Assembly (NCBI RefSeq): GCF_029892685.1
Contig: NZ_JARXVD010000023.1
Span: forward strand, 29,810 to 93,809
Source of the DNA: Mycobacterium sp. OTB74
Lineage (GTDB): Bacteria > Actinomycetota > Actinomycetes > Mycobacteriales > Mycobacteriaceae
DNA: 64,000 nucleotides
Reading direction: 5' to 3'
Positions 1 through 15,000 of this stretch are shown here, piece after piece (position 1 is the first letter of the stretch; each line of letters starts with the position of its first letter). The translations under genes were made by a program, and so were the position numbers. The notes below the pieces were generated by a model. It ran no database searches, had not been told where the DNA came from, and saw only the letters and a program-made list of their open reading frames with translations.

Positions 1-3000
1 TCCACACCTGCGCCGCCGGCAGGCCAATGGGCGGCGAATCCGCCAGATGGGCGAGATTGCGGTGGCTCAGCGCCACCGCTTTCGGGGCGCCGGTGGTGCC
101 CGAGGTGTAAATCAGATACGCAATGTCATCGGGCGCCGGTGCCGGCAGCGGCGTGCGGGGTTGGCTCTGGATAGCGGAGTCGTCGACATCGATGACCAGT
201 ACATGGTGGCCGTCCAGACGGTCAGCTAGCCCGGCCGCGGTGATCACGGCGCTTGCATCGGCGTCGCTCAACATGAAGTCGACCCGTGCCTGCGGCAGCG
301 CCGGATCGATCGCCAAGTACGCCGCCCCGGTTTTCAGTATCGCCAGCATCGTCACCACGGCGTGCGCCGAGCGCTCCAACAACAACGCCACGCACCCACC
401 AGCGCACACACCGCGGTCAATCAGTAGATGTGCCAACCGATTCGACGCCTCATCGAGTTCGCAATAGGTCATCGACAGGTGGCCGGAGGTCACCGCCACC
501 GCTTCCGGGGTTCGGGCAACCTGTGCGGTGAACAACTCGGGCACCGAGACCGGTTCCGGCGGCGCCTGCGTCAGGACCGCACGATTACCCAGCACATCCA
601 GCGCGGCGCGCTCGCCGTCGTCGAGTACATCCACCGACGACAACGGCTGCGCCGGGTCGGTGGTCATGGCCACCAACACCCGCTCCAACCGCCGGGCCAA
701 CGATTCAACGGAAGCTTCGTCGAACACATCGGTGCGGTATTCCACCCGACCACCGATGCCGGCCGGATCACCAGCCTCGGTCTGGCGTTCGGCCAACGAG
801 AACGACAGGTCCATCCGAGCAGTCTGGGTGTTCACCGGCATCGGAGAGATGGCCAGATCACCCGACGCCACCCCCACGCTCGAGGGATCGTTGGTACCGG
901 CGGGCAGGTTCTGCCAGGCCAACATCACCTGGATCAGTGGGTGGTGGGCCAGTGACCGGGTGGGGTTGAGTCTTTCGACGAGGACCTCGAAGGGCACGTC
1001 CTGGTTTTCATAGGCGGCCAGGCTGCGCTGCTGCACCTGCGCTAACAGCTCAGCGACGGTCGGATCACCGGTTAAGTCGACGCGCAACACCAAGGTGTTG
1101 ACGAAGAAACCCACCAGCTCATCGAGCGCCGGATCACGCCGACCCGCGATCGGAAAACCCACCGCCACATCAGAACTCGCACTCAACGTGCCCAACAGCA
1201 CCGCCAACGCGGCCTGCACCACCATGAAACTGGTCACGTTATGCTCACGCGCCAACCGAGCAACCTTCTGCTGCAGATCCGCCGGCCAGTCCACCGCCAC
1301 ACTGGCCCCGCGATAATCGGCCACCTGCGGATAGGGGCGATCTGTCGGCAACGCCAACCGGTCCGGCAATCCCGCCAACGCATGCTGCCAGTACGCCAAC
1401 TGCCCGGCGATCGGGCTACCGCTATCGGCCAGATCACCGAACTGCGCACGCTGCCACAACGTGTAATCCACATACTGCACCGGGAGATCCGCCCAATCGG
1501 GAGACTGCCCCACGCAGCGGCTGGCATAAGCCATACCCAGATCGGCGACCAACGGGGCGATCGACCAGCCGTCGGCAGCGATATGGTGCACCACCGCCAC
1601 CAACACATGCTCACCATCAGCAATACGGAAAAGCCTTGACTGCAAAGGGATCTCCGTGGAGATATCAAACAGATGGCCGACCACGGCATCGATGGCGTCA
1701 TCGAGTTGGATCTCCGACCAGCCGGTTGCATCGACAATCTGCCAACCGAAGTCAGCCCCATCGGCCTCGTGCACCCGCTGCCGGGCTACCCCACTGGGGG
1801 CCTCGATCAACGTCCGCAGGCTCTCATGCCGACCCACCACATCCCCCAGCGCCGCACCCAACGCATCGGCATCCAGTGGCCCCGTCAACCGCAGCGCTAC
1901 CGGCATGTTGTAAACCGCTGTGGGGCCTTGTAATTGGTCGAGGAACCACAACCGCGACTGCGCAAACGACAACGGCACCACCGCAGGCCGCTCCACCGCC
2001 ACCAAGGGCTTGAGCTGGCCCTCGCCCGCCCGGATGCGAGGCGCCAACTGCGCCACCGTCGGCGCCTCGAACACGGTGCGCACCGCAAGGGCGGCATCCA
2101 TCCCCGCATTGACCGCAGCGATCAGGCGCATCGCCGACAACGAGTCACCGCCGAGTTCGAAGAAGGATTGGTCGGTGCTGACGCGTTCGAGCCCAAGCAC
2201 CTGAGCATAAATCCCGGCCAGGATCTCCTCGGTCAGGGTGCTCGGAGCGCGATAACCGGCCCTGTCCTGATACTCCGGCGCCGGCAACGCTTTTCGATCA
2301 AGCTTGCCGTTGACCGTCAACGGTAGCGCATCGATGGCCACGATCGCCGAGGGAACCATGAACTCCGGCAACCGATCAACCAGCGCGGCACGTGCGGCAC
2401 CGGTGTCCACATCGCCGGTCACATACCCCACCAGACGCTTATCGCCCGAACGGTCCTCGCGGGCGATCACCACCGCCTGCTCAGCACCATCCAATCCGGC
2501 CAGCACAGTTCGGATTTCGCCCAGCTCGATCCGATACCCACGAATCTTGACCTGCTCATCGACGCGCCCCAGATACCGCAACTGACCATCGGCACCCCAC
2601 GACACCAAATCTCCGGTGCGATACATCCGCGACCCCGGCACCCCGAACGGACACGCCACAAACCGCGACCCCGTCAACGGCGCCCGCCGCCAATACCCCA
2701 CTCCCACACCACCACCGGCGACATACAACTCCCCGACCACACCCGCCGGCACCGGCCGCAACCACCCATCCAGCACAAACAACGCCGCCCCCGCCACCGG
2801 CGAACCGATCGGCGGAACACCCGACCCCGCCGCCAGCGGCGCACTCATCGACACACACATCGTGGTCTCGGTCGGGCCGTACCCGTTGACCATCACCCGA
2901 CCCGGCGCCCACGCATCAACCACCTCGGCAGGGCAGGCCTCACCGGCCACCATCAACGCCACCGAACCCAACACGGCCGGATCCAATGCGGCCACCGCCG

Positions 3001-6000
3001 AGGGTGTCTGACTCAACACCGTCACACCCTCGGCCACCAACAACGCCTGCAAATCCTGCGGCGAGCGCACCACCTCATCGGGCACCACCACCACCCGGCC
3101 GCCATGGAGCAAAGCCCCGAAGATCTCCCACACCGACACGTCGAACGCCAACGAATGACACTGCGACCACACCCGATCCGGGCCCATCGGCAAAGCGCCC
3201 GCCCACGACACCAACAACCCGGTGACACTGCCGTGAGTAACCGCCACCCCCTTGGGCACCCCCGTGGTGCCCGAGGTGTAAATCAGATACGCAACCTCAC
3301 CCGGGGACGGCACCGGCAGCGGCGTGCAGGGTTGACTCCCGATCGCGGGATCATCCACATCGACGACCAGCACATCGTGACCGCCCACCCGGTCAGCCAA
3401 CCCGGCCGTGGTGATGACCACGATCGGCGCGGCATCATCGAGCACAAACCCGACCCGCGACCCCGGCAATCCCGGATCGATCGGCACATACCCCGCCCCG
3501 GCCTTAAGCACCGCCAACAACGCCACGATCGCCTCGGCCGACCGCTCCAGCAGCACCCCCACACACCGTCCCGGACCAGCACCACACCCAACCAACAAGT
3601 GCGCCAACCGATTCGACGCCTCATCCAACTCGCCATAACTCATGCAGTGGCCCTCGGAGGTCACCGCCACCGCCTGTGGGGTTCGGGCGGCCTGCGCGGC
3701 GAAGACCCCGGGCACCGACACCGGTTCCGGCGGCGTCTGCATCAGGACCGCACGATTACCCAGCACAGCTAGCGCGGCGCGCTCAACGTCGTCGAGCACA
3801 TCCACCGACGACAACCGCTGCGCCGGGTCAGTGGTCATCGCCACCAACACCCGCCCCAACCGCCCAACCAACGCTGCGACAGACGCCTCATCAAACACAT
3901 CAGTCCGGTATTGGATCCGCAGGTTCAGCACGTCACCGGGCATGGCTTGGATCGTGAGTGAGTAATGGTTGTACTCGTGGTTGGTGAGTTCGGTGATGGT
4001 CAGGTCGTCGGTGCTGGCCATGGTGGTGGTGTTGATGGGGTAGTTCTCGTAGACGAAGGCGGTGTCGAACAGTTGGTGGTGGCCGCTGAGGTGGTGAATC
4101 TCGTTGAGCCCCAGGTGTTCGTGGTCGAGTGTCTGGTTACGGACCTTGTGCAACTGAGCGAGCAGATCAGCGGTGGTCGTGGTCGGCTCAATCCTCGCGC
4201 GTACCGGCACCGTGTTGATCAACAAACCGACCATCGCATCCACGCCGGCCACCTCGGCCGGCCGGCCTGAGACCACCGCACCGAACACGACATCACTGCG
4301 GCCGGTCAACCCCATCAACAGCTGCGCGAACGCCGCCTGCAACACCGTGCTCACCGTGGTCTGACACGACCGCGCCAACTCCGCCACCGCCGCAGTGGTC
4401 TGCTCGGACAACCCGAACATCGCGGTCGCCCGCGGGCCCGGCCCGACGCGATCGGGCGGACCCACCAGCGTCGGAGCATCGACACCGGCCAACACCTCGC
4501 CCCAGACGGCGCGGGCGCCATCGACGTCGCGGTCGGCGAGCCAATCGACGAACCGGCGGAACGGCACCGGCGCGGGCAGCCGCTGGCGGTAGTAGCCGGC
4601 GAAGACCTCACCCAACACAATCGGCAACGACCAGCCATCGAGCACGATGTGATGACTGGTCAACACCAACCGATGCTCATCAACACCGGTACGGATCAAC
4701 ACCGCCCGCATCGGAGACTCATTCGCCAGATCACACACCACCGCACGCTCACCCGCACACAACCGCACGATCCGCTCATTGCGGTCGAGTCCATCACGGC
4801 TCAGATCAACGTACTGCCAAGGCAATTCTGGTTGAGTCGACAGAATCTGAACGGGCACCTCGAACCGGTCGACGAACCGCGCGGCCAAGTTCGGGTGCCG
4901 AGACACCACCGACTGCACCGCATCCCGCAGCCGGTGGTGATCGAGTCGGCCGCTCAAAGTCAGATCGAGCTGCACGGCATACACATCGTCGTCGCCAGAA
5001 CTGTGAGCGACGTTGGCGTGGAACAACAATCCCTGCTGCAGGGGTGTCAACGGCAAAATATCAGCCACCCGATACTGCGCGCCCAGGTCATCGATCTGGC
5101 ACTGAGTCAGCCGCGCAGGCGCAATATCCGACGGGGTCAACCCGCCCCCACCACCACGCACATGCGCGCAGATACCGGCCAGAGCGTCAAACCACAGCCC
5201 GGACAGGCGGGTGACCTGGACGTGGTCCAGTGCCGAGAGCGCCCACGTCCACCCCGCCCGCAAACGGGGACCATCGACAGTGTCCACGGTGCCGGCGTTG
5301 AGTTCGACGGTGTGTGCCAACGGCATCGGGACCGCCGCGGCCACACCGGTGAGCGCCCCACCGTCCTGGGCAACCCGCCACAAATCAGCAGAGACCTCAC
5401 CGGCACCCATGCGGCCCAGATAGTTGAACCCGATCGCCGGATCGGCGCCGGCCAGATCGACATCACAGTTCAGGTAGCGCAACAGCCCGTACGTCACGCC
5501 GTCCGGCAACGCCCGTAGTTGCTCCTTGGCGCCCTTGACGATCGGCCCCAAGTTCACATCACCGGCGGCCACCTGGCCCCAATCCAACCCACCGACGGTC
5601 AACGCCACCGGGTACTTGGTGGTGAACCAGCCCACCGTCCGCGACAAATCAACATCGGCCAGTTCTTCCTGACGCCCGTGGCCTTCCGCGTCGATGACGA
5701 CGGGTGCCCCTGCGGTGCCCAGGAATTCGGTCAACGCCAGCCCGAACGCGATCAACAGAACGTCGTTGATCCCGGCATGGAACGCCGCCGGCACCTCCCC
5801 CAGCAACATCCGGGTCGTCTCGACATCCAACTCGGTCGACAAACTGCCGGCATTGGCATAGCTGTCCACCTCCGGGCGCACCGCAGGCAAGGCTGCCGGC
5901 ACCGCCGCGATCTGCCGCCAGCACTCCGCGGTGTTCACCACCTCCGGGCGATACGCATGCTCAACCAGGACCTGCGCCCACCGGGCGAAAGATGTGCGCG

Positions 6001-9000
6001 GCGCGGGCAGCACGACCGGCTGTCCCCCACGATGCTGGACCCACACAAGGTTCAAGTCCTCCAACAGGATTCGCCACGACACCCCATCAACAGCCAGATG
6101 ATGCACGATCACCAACAACTGGCCAGTGGCGGCCGACCACAGGGCGCTGACCATCACCCCGGCCGCAGGGTTCAGCCGCGATCGAGCCTCGATGACCGCG
6201 TCGTCGGTCAACACGTCAACGGTGTGCAAGCAGGTGCGGGCATCCACCGACCCCGACTCGGGCACGCTCAAAAGCCAAGCACCGGCACCGTCGTCCTCGA
6301 CACGCATGCGCAACATGGCATGCCGATCCAGCACCGCTTGCAACACCACCAGCACGTCAGCCTCAGACACCCCAACCGGAGCCTGAATCAACACGCTCTG
6401 GTTGAACTCATCGACCGGACCCTCAACATCGTGCAGCCACGAGATGATTGGAGTCGTCAGCAGCGGGCCGATGCCTTCGTCGACCGCCTCACCATCACCG
6501 TCGAGGACCGTCGCAACCCGCGCCAGCCCGGCCACCGACTGCTCTACGAACACATCCCGCGGCCGGAACACCACCCCCGCCGCACGCGCCCGCGCCACCA
6601 CCTGCATCGACAAAATGCTGTCGCCGCCGAGTTCGAAGAAGGATTGGTCGGTGCTGACGCGTTCGAGTCCGAGGACTTGGGCGTAAATCCCGGCCAGGAT
6701 CTCCTCGGTCAGGGTGCTCGGAGCGCGATAACCGGCCCTGTCCTGATACTCCGGCGCCGGCAACGCTTTTCGATCAAGCTTGCCGTTGACCGTCAACGGT
6801 AGCGCATCGATGGCCACGATCGCCGAGGGAACCATGAACTCCGGCAACCGATCAACCAGCGCGGCACGTGCGGCACCGGTGTCCACATCGCCGGTCACAT
6901 ACCCCACCAGACGCTTATCGCCCGAACGGTCCTCGCGGGCGATCACCACCGCCTGCTCAACACCATCCAATCCGGCCAGCACAGTTCGGATTTCGCCCAG
7001 CTCGATCCGATACCCACGAATCTTGACCTGCTCATCGACGCGCCCCAGATACCGCAACTGACCATCGGCACCCCACGACACCAAATCTCCGGTGCGATAC
7101 ATCCGCGACCCCGGCACCCCGAACGGACACGCCACAAACCGCGACCCCGTCAACGGCGCCCGCCGCCAATACCCCACTCCCACACCAGCACCGGCGACAT
7201 ACAACTCCCCGACCACACCCGCCGGCACCGGACGCAACCACCCATCCAGCACAAACAACGCCGCCCCCGCCACCGGCGAACCGATCGGCGGAACACCCGA
7301 GCCGGCCGCCAGCGGCGCACTCATCGACACACACATCGTGGTCTCGGTCGGCCCGTACCCGTTGACCATCACCCGACCCGGCGCCCACGCATCAACCACC
7401 TCGGCAGGGCAGGCCTCACCGGCCACCATCAACGCCACCGAACCCAACACGGCCGGATCCAATGCGGCCACCGCCGAGGGTGTCTGACTCAACACCGTCA
7501 CACCCTCGGCCACCAACAACGCCTGCAAATCCTGCGGCGAGCGCACCACCTCATCGGGCACCACCACCACCCGGCCGCCATGGAGCAACGCCCCGAAGAT
7601 CTCCCACACCGACACGTCGAACGCCAACGAATGACACTGCGACCACACCTGATCCGGGCCCATCGGCAAAGCGCCCGCCCACGACACCAACAACCCGGTG
7701 ACACTGCCGTGAGTAACCGCCACCCCCTTGGGCACCCCCGTGGTGCCCGAGGTGTAAATCAGATACGCAACCTCACCCGGGGACGGCACCGGCAGCGGCG
7801 TGCAGGGTTGACTCCCGATCGCGGGATCATCCACATCGACGACCAGCACATCGTGACCGCCCACCCGGTCAGCCAACCCGGCCGTGGTGATGACCACGAT
7901 CGGCGCGGCATCATCGAGCACAAACCCGACCCGCGACCCCGGCAATCCCGGATCGATCGGCACATACCCCGCCCCGGCCTTAAGCACCGCCAACAACGCC
8001 ACCACCGCCCGAGCCGACCGCTCCAGCAGCACCCCCACACACCGTCCCGGACCAGCACCACACCCAACCAACAAGTGCGCCAACCGATTCGACGCCTCAT
8101 CCAACTCGCCATAACTCATACAGCGGCCCTCGGAGGTCACCGCCACCGCCTGTGGGGTTCGGGCGGCCTGCGCGGCGAACAACTCGGGCACCGACACCGG
8201 TTCCGGCGCGGGCCCCGACAGCACTGCCCGGTTACCCCACCCATCAAGACCAGCACGCTCACCGGCATCCAACACATCCACCGACGACAACCGCCGGCCC
8301 GGGTCAGCGGTCATCGCCACCAACACCCGCCCCAACCGCCCAACCAACGCTGCGACAGACGCCTCATCAAACACATCAGTCCGGTATTGGATCCGACCAC
8401 CGATGCCGGCCGGATCACCAGCTTCAGTCCAGCGATCTCCGAGGAGGAATACCAAATCCATTTGGGCGGCTTGGGTATTCACCGGTATCCGGGCGACCTC
8501 CAGATCGCCCAAGACCAAGCCCTCTGCAGGGTCGGCACCTAGTCCGGGCAAGTTCTCCCAGGCCAATGTCACCTGGATCAGTGGGTGGTGGGCCAGTGAC
8601 CGGGTGGGGTTGAGTTTTTCGACGAGGACCTCGAAGGGCACGTCCTGGTTTTCATACGCGGCCAGGCTGCGCTGCTGCACCTGGGCCAGCACCTCAGCGA
8701 CGGTCGGATCGCCGGTTAAGTCGACGCGCAACACCAAGGTGTTCACGAAGAATCCGACCAACTCATCAAGTGCCTGGTCACGGCGCCCCGCAATCGGAAA
8801 GCCGAACGCCACATCAGAACTCGCGCTCAAAGTGCCCAGCAGCACCGCCAACGCAGCCTGCATCACCATGAAGCTGGTGACGTTGTGCTCACGCGCCAAC
8901 CGAGCAACCCGCTGCTGCAGATCAGGCGACCAGTCCACCTCCACACTCGCCCCGCGATAATCGGCTACCTGTGGATACGGACGATCTGTAGGCAAGGCCA

Positions 9001-12000
9001 GTCGGTCCGGCAGTCCTGCCAACGCGTTCTGCCAGTACGCCAACTGCCCAGCGATCAAGCTGTCCCCGTCGTCCAAATCGCCGAACTGCGCACGCTGCCA
9101 CAACGTGTAATCCACGTACTGCACCGGAAGATCCGCCCAGCCCGGAGCCTGCCCCACACAACGAGCCGCATACGCCACGCCCAGATCCCGGGTCAATGGG
9201 GCGATCGACCAGCCATCACCCGCGATATGGTGCAACACCGCCACCAACACATGCGCACCATCACCGACTCGGAAAAGCCTGGCCCGCAACGGAATCTCCA
9301 CCGCCAGATCAAACGCGTGGCACACCGCGGCGTCGATGGCCGCGTCGAGTTGCCCTTCCGGCCAACCCCTCGAATCGACAATCTCCCAACCGAAATCCAA
9401 CTGATCAGGGGACAGCACCACCTGCCGGGGAATCCCCTCGGGCGCCGCGATCACCGTCCGCAGGCTTTCATGCCGGCCCACCACATCGGCCAGCGCCGCA
9501 CCCAACGCGTCGGTATCCAGGTGCCCGGTCAGCCGCAGCGCTACCGCCATGTTGTACACCGGTGAGGGGCCTTGCAATTGGTCGATGAACCACAACCGCG
9601 ACTGCGCGAACGACAACGGCAGCACCGCGGGCCGCTGTTGCACCGTCAACGCGGCCCCCACCCGTTCCCCGGCATGCGTGCTGATCCATTCGGCCAACCC
9701 AGCCACGGTCGGCGCGTCGAACAACACCCGGATCGGGACCTCAACGCCCAGCTCCGCCCGGACCCGCGAGATCAAACGCGTCGCCGATAATGAATGCCCA
9801 CCCAGATCGAAGAACGAATCGTCGATACCGACCCGCGTCGCCCCGAGAACTTCGCCGAACAATGCGGCCAACAACCGTTCCCGCGGGTCACGTGGCGCCC
9901 GATACGCCACCCCACTGACGAACTCCGGTGCCGGCAACGCTTTTCGGTCAAGCTTGCCGTTCACCGTCACCGGCAACGACCCCAGCACCATGATCGCCGC
10001 CGGCACCATGAACTCGGGCAACCTGGCGGCCACAAAGTCACGCAGTTCAGCGGACCGTTCAATGGCCGACGGATCATTGACGGTCCCGGCGAGGGAACCG
10101 TTGCGGGCGGCGGAGGGCAGGTACAGATCCGACAGCACGGGCAGCGCGGCGCCATTGGCCGGCTCGGGGATCCGCGTGTAGATGAGGTCCACCCAACCCG
10201 CGGTCGGCGACCAGGTCACCGCTGTGGCGTAGCCCAATTCCTGCCCCAGCAGATGACACTGGTGCGGCAACACCGCATCGAGTACGGATACGCCGGCACG
10301 TAACTCAGTGACGCGCACCCGATCACCGGCCCGCGCCAACGCCCGCGCCAGCGCCACATCGGGCCATACCGCGGCATTGGGCACCCCGGTGACACGCAGC
10401 TCCGGACGATGGTGCGACCGAAGATATTCCCTCAACTTGACGAGGCTGCCGAACCGCTGCCACGGTTCCGACGGTAGGTCCGCAGCCGAGCGCACCGGCA
10501 CCGGCGCCTTGCGCAGCACCACCTCATACCGATAACCGCTCAGTTCGTTGACCGCACCCATCCGCTTGAGCTGCACATCGACCGCAGCGATGTCGGGAAG
10601 ATGCTGCGGCAACGCGGCAAAGAACTCCGGCGCCAACAACAGTTCCTGCTCGGCCAGCATTTCCCGGCGCACCCGCTCCCGCATCACCGCAGCGGTGTCC
10701 TCGCCAGTGGAGGTGTCGGCACACATCACCCCGGTGGTGAACTCCCGCAACAACGACAAGTTCCGCACATCACCGATGAACAACGCCCCGCCCGGCGCCA
10801 GCAGCCGCATCGCCACCGCCAACACATCCAGCAGATACCCCGCGCTCGGGAAGTACTGGACCACCGAGTTGAGCACCACCACATCGAAATGCCCCGCCGG
10901 CAACCCCTCGGCCACATCGGCCGGCTGCACCCGCAACCGCACCCGATCACCCCACGGCTGCGCCGCCACCGCCGCCTGCAGTGTCTGAATCGTCGGCGCG
11001 GAAAAGTCCGTACCCCAATACTGCTCACACGCCGGGGCCACCTGCGCGAGCAACAGCCCCGTACCCACCCCGATCTCCAACACCCTTTGCGGCTGCAGAG
11101 CCAGGATCCGATCGACGGTGGCCGCCTGCCATTCGTGCATCTGCCCCAACGGGATCGGCGCCCCGGTGTAGCTGCTGTGCCAGCCCGCGAAGTCCTCCCC
11201 CAACGCGGCCGCCGGCGCACCCTCGGTGAATGTCGAACCCGAATACAGCCCCTCATACAGGCCGTGCCACTGCTCGACCAGCTGCGCTTCCCGTTCAGGT
11301 TCGCGGACCAGCATCATCTCCCGGTCCAACACCACATATCCCACCAACTGCTTATCGCTGACCCCGTCGCCAGCAGCGGCCGTGGTTGTGTGGGTGACCG
11401 CCACCGCCTGCCCCACCCGGGGATGAGCGGTCAGCGCAGCCTGCACCTCGCCGAGTTCGATGCGGTACCCGCGCACCTTGACCTGCTCATCAGCACGCCC
11501 CAAATACCGCAACTGCCCATCCGGACCCCACGACACCAGATCCCCGGTCCGATACATCCGCGCCCCAGACCCCCCGAACGGACACGCCACAAACCGTGTT
11601 GCGGTCAACCCGCCCCGCCGCCAATACCCCACTCCCACACCACGACCCGCCAAATACAACTCACCGACCACCCCCGCCGGCACCGGACGCAACCACTTGT
11701 CCAACACAAAGAACGCCGCCCCCGCAGTCGGCGCACCGATCGGGGGCGCACCCGACCCCACTGTCAGCGGCGCGCTCTTGCACAGCCACATCGTCGTCTC
11801 GGTCGGACCGTACACATTGACCATCACCCGACCCGGCGCCCACCGATCCACCAACTCCAGCGAACACGGTTCAGCACCGATCACCAACGCCGTCGACTCC
11901 AACCCCTCAGTCGGCAGCACCGCAACCGCAGACGGAGTCTGGGTGAGCACACTGACCTTTTCACCGACCAACAACGCATGGAAATCATCCGCCGACCGGG

Positions 12001-15000
12001 CCACCGCATCGGGCACCACCACCAGCCGCCCACCATGGAGCAACGCACCCCAGATCTCCCACACCGAGAAATCGAACGCATAGGAATGGCACTGCGACCA
12101 CACCTGCCCCGGCGCCAACTCCACCCCGATCTGCAGCGAGTCAAACAACTGAGTGACATTGCGCTGAGTGACCGCCACCCCCTTGGGCACCCCCGTGGTG
12201 CCCGAGGTGTAAATGATGTGGGCCATATTGTCGGCGGCCGGCATCGGCAATGGGGTCGCGAGCTGGGATCGGATCACGGGATCGTCCACATCGACGATGA
12301 CCGACACGTCATGCCCGTCCAGTCGCGACCGCAATTCGGCGGTGGTGACGACCGCGATGGGCGCGGCATCGGCGAGCATGAACCCGATTCGCGCCGTGGG
12401 CGACGCCGGATCGATCGGAACATACGCCGCCCCGGTTTTGAGTACCGCCAGGATCGCCACGATCGCCTCGGCCGAGCGGGAGAACAGGACCGCCACAGTC
12501 GCACCCGGGCGCGCACCACACTCAGTCAGCCAGTGCGCCAACCGATTCGACGCCTCATCCAACTCCCGATACGACCACGAGCGGCCACCACAGGTCAGCG
12601 CCACCGCCCCCGGAGCACGCGCCACCTGCGCGACGAACACCTCGGGCACCGTCACCCCCACCGGCGCGGGCCCCGAAAGCACCGCGCGGTTGCCGAACTC
12701 ATCAAGGCGTGCACGCTCAGCCTCGTCGAGTACATCCACCGACGACAACCGCTGCCCCGGGTCGGCGGTCAGCGCCACCAACACCCGCTCCAACTGTCGG
12801 GCCAGTGTTTCAATGGTGGCTTCGTCGAAAACGTCGGTGCGGTACTCCACCCGGCCGCCGATCCCGGCAGGATCACCAGCCTCGGTCCAGCGATCTCCGA
12901 GAAAGAACACCAAATCCATTCTGGCGCTACGGGTATCCGCCGACAGTTCGCTGACCTGCACATCACCCAGATTCAGCCCGTGCGCAAGATCGTCGTTGTC
13001 GTACCCGGGGAAGTTCTGCCAACCCAACATCACCTGAATCAGCGGATGATGAGCCAGCGACCGGGTCGGGTTGAGCCGCTCCACAAGCACTTCGAAGGGC
13101 ACGTCCTGGTTTTCGAAGGCGGCCAGACTGCGCTGCTGGACCTGCGCTAACAGCTCGGCCAGGGTGGGATCACCGGCCAGATCGACCCGCAACACCAGCG
13201 TGTTGACGAAGAAACCCACCAGCTCATCGAGCGCCTGATCACGCCGCCCCGCGATCGGAAACCCCACCGCCACATCAGAACTCGCACTCAATCTGCCCAA
13301 CAGCACCGCCAGGGCGGCCTGCACCACCATGAAGCTGGTCACGTTATGCTCACGCGCCAACCGAGCAACCTTGTGCTGCAGATCGGGCGACCAGTCCACC
13401 GCCACACTGGCACCGCGATAGTCAGCTACCTGTGGATAGGGACGATCCGTCGGCAACGCCAACCGCTGCGGCAACCCCGCCAACGCCTGCATCCAATAAC
13501 TCAACTGCCCGGCGATCAGGCTGTCCCCGTCGCCCAGATCGCCGAATTGTCCACGCTGCCACAACGTGTAATCCACGTACTGCACCGCCAAATCCGCCCA
13601 CCCCGGACCCTGACCGGTACAACGAGCGGCGTAAGCGATCCCTAGATCGCGGGTCAACGGCGTGATCGACCAACCATCCCCCGCGATATGGTGCAGCACC
13701 GCGACCAACACATGCTCATCGTTGCCGACACGGAAAAGCCTGGCCCGCAACGGAATCTCCACCGCAAGATCGAAGCGATGAAGCGTCACCTCTTCAACAG
13801 CACGATCCAACTCCCCCACCGACCAGCCGGTCGCATCGACAACCTGCCAACCGAAATCAGCCCGATCCGAGTCGATCACAACCTGCTGCGGCACACCCTC
13901 AACAGCGGCGAAAAGCGTCCGCAGGCTCTCATGCCGGCCGACCACATCCGACAGCGCCGCACCCAAGGCGTCGACGTCCAGGTGTCCGCAGATCCGATAG
14001 GCGACCGGCATGTTGTACGTCGCGACTCGTCCCTCGAACCGGTTGAGGAACCACAACCGGGACTGGGCGAAGGACAGCGGCACTGCCGCGGGCCGCTCGG
14101 CGGCCACCAAGGGCTCGAGCCGATCCGCGCCCGCACCAACGCGGGCCGCCAGTTGGGCGACCGTCGGCGCCTCGAATAGAGCGCGCACCGAAGGACGCAG
14201 ATCGAGACCGGTATTGACCGCAGCGATCAGGCGCATCGCCGACAACGAGTCACCGCCGAGTTCGAAGAACGAATCGTCCACCCCGACCCGATCCAGCCCC
14301 AGCACCTGAGCATAAATCCCGGCCAGGATCTCCTCGGTCAGGGTGCTCGGAGCGCGATAACCGGCCCTGTCCTGATACTCCGGCGCCGGCAAGGCCCGCT
14401 TATCCAGCTTGCCGTTAACCGTCAACGGCAACACATCCAACACCACCACCGCAGCCGGAACCATGAACTCCGGCAACCGATCAGCCAGCGCAGCCCGCAT
14501 CGAAACCGGATCCAAGGAGGCTGAATCCCCGGTGACATATCCCACCAGACGCTTGTCCCCCGGACGGTCCTCGCGGACAATCACCGCCGCGGTTTCGACC
14601 GGCGGATAGGCCACCAAAGCCGCTTCGACCTCACCGAGTTCGATGCGATACCCACGAATCTTGACCTGCTCATCGGCACGTCCCAGATAGCGCAACTGCC
14701 CGTCCGCGCCCCAACACACCAGATCCCCGGTGCGATACATCCGCAATCCCGGAGCCCCGAACGGGCACGCCACAAACCGCGATCCCGTCAGCCCGGCCCG
14801 GCCCACATAGCCGACTCCCACACCGCGGCCCGCTACATACAACTCCCCGACCACACCGGAAGGCACCGGGCGTAACCACGCATCGAGGACGAACAGCGCC
14901 GCGCCCGGCACCGGCGATCCGATCGGCACCACACCCCGGCCCGGCTTCAACGGCGTAGTCCACGCCGGTCCCATCGTCGTCTCAGTTGGGCCGTACCAAT

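Noticed and set aside
10601..13150. Plus-strand open frame of 849 codons antisense to NRPS3, and a similar one of 844 codons at 19895-22429
   Set aside because: They lie antisense to intact NRPS domains, are rich in Arg, His, Gln and Pro, show no motif, and recur wherever the same NRPS domain is repeated; they reflect high-GC codon bias.
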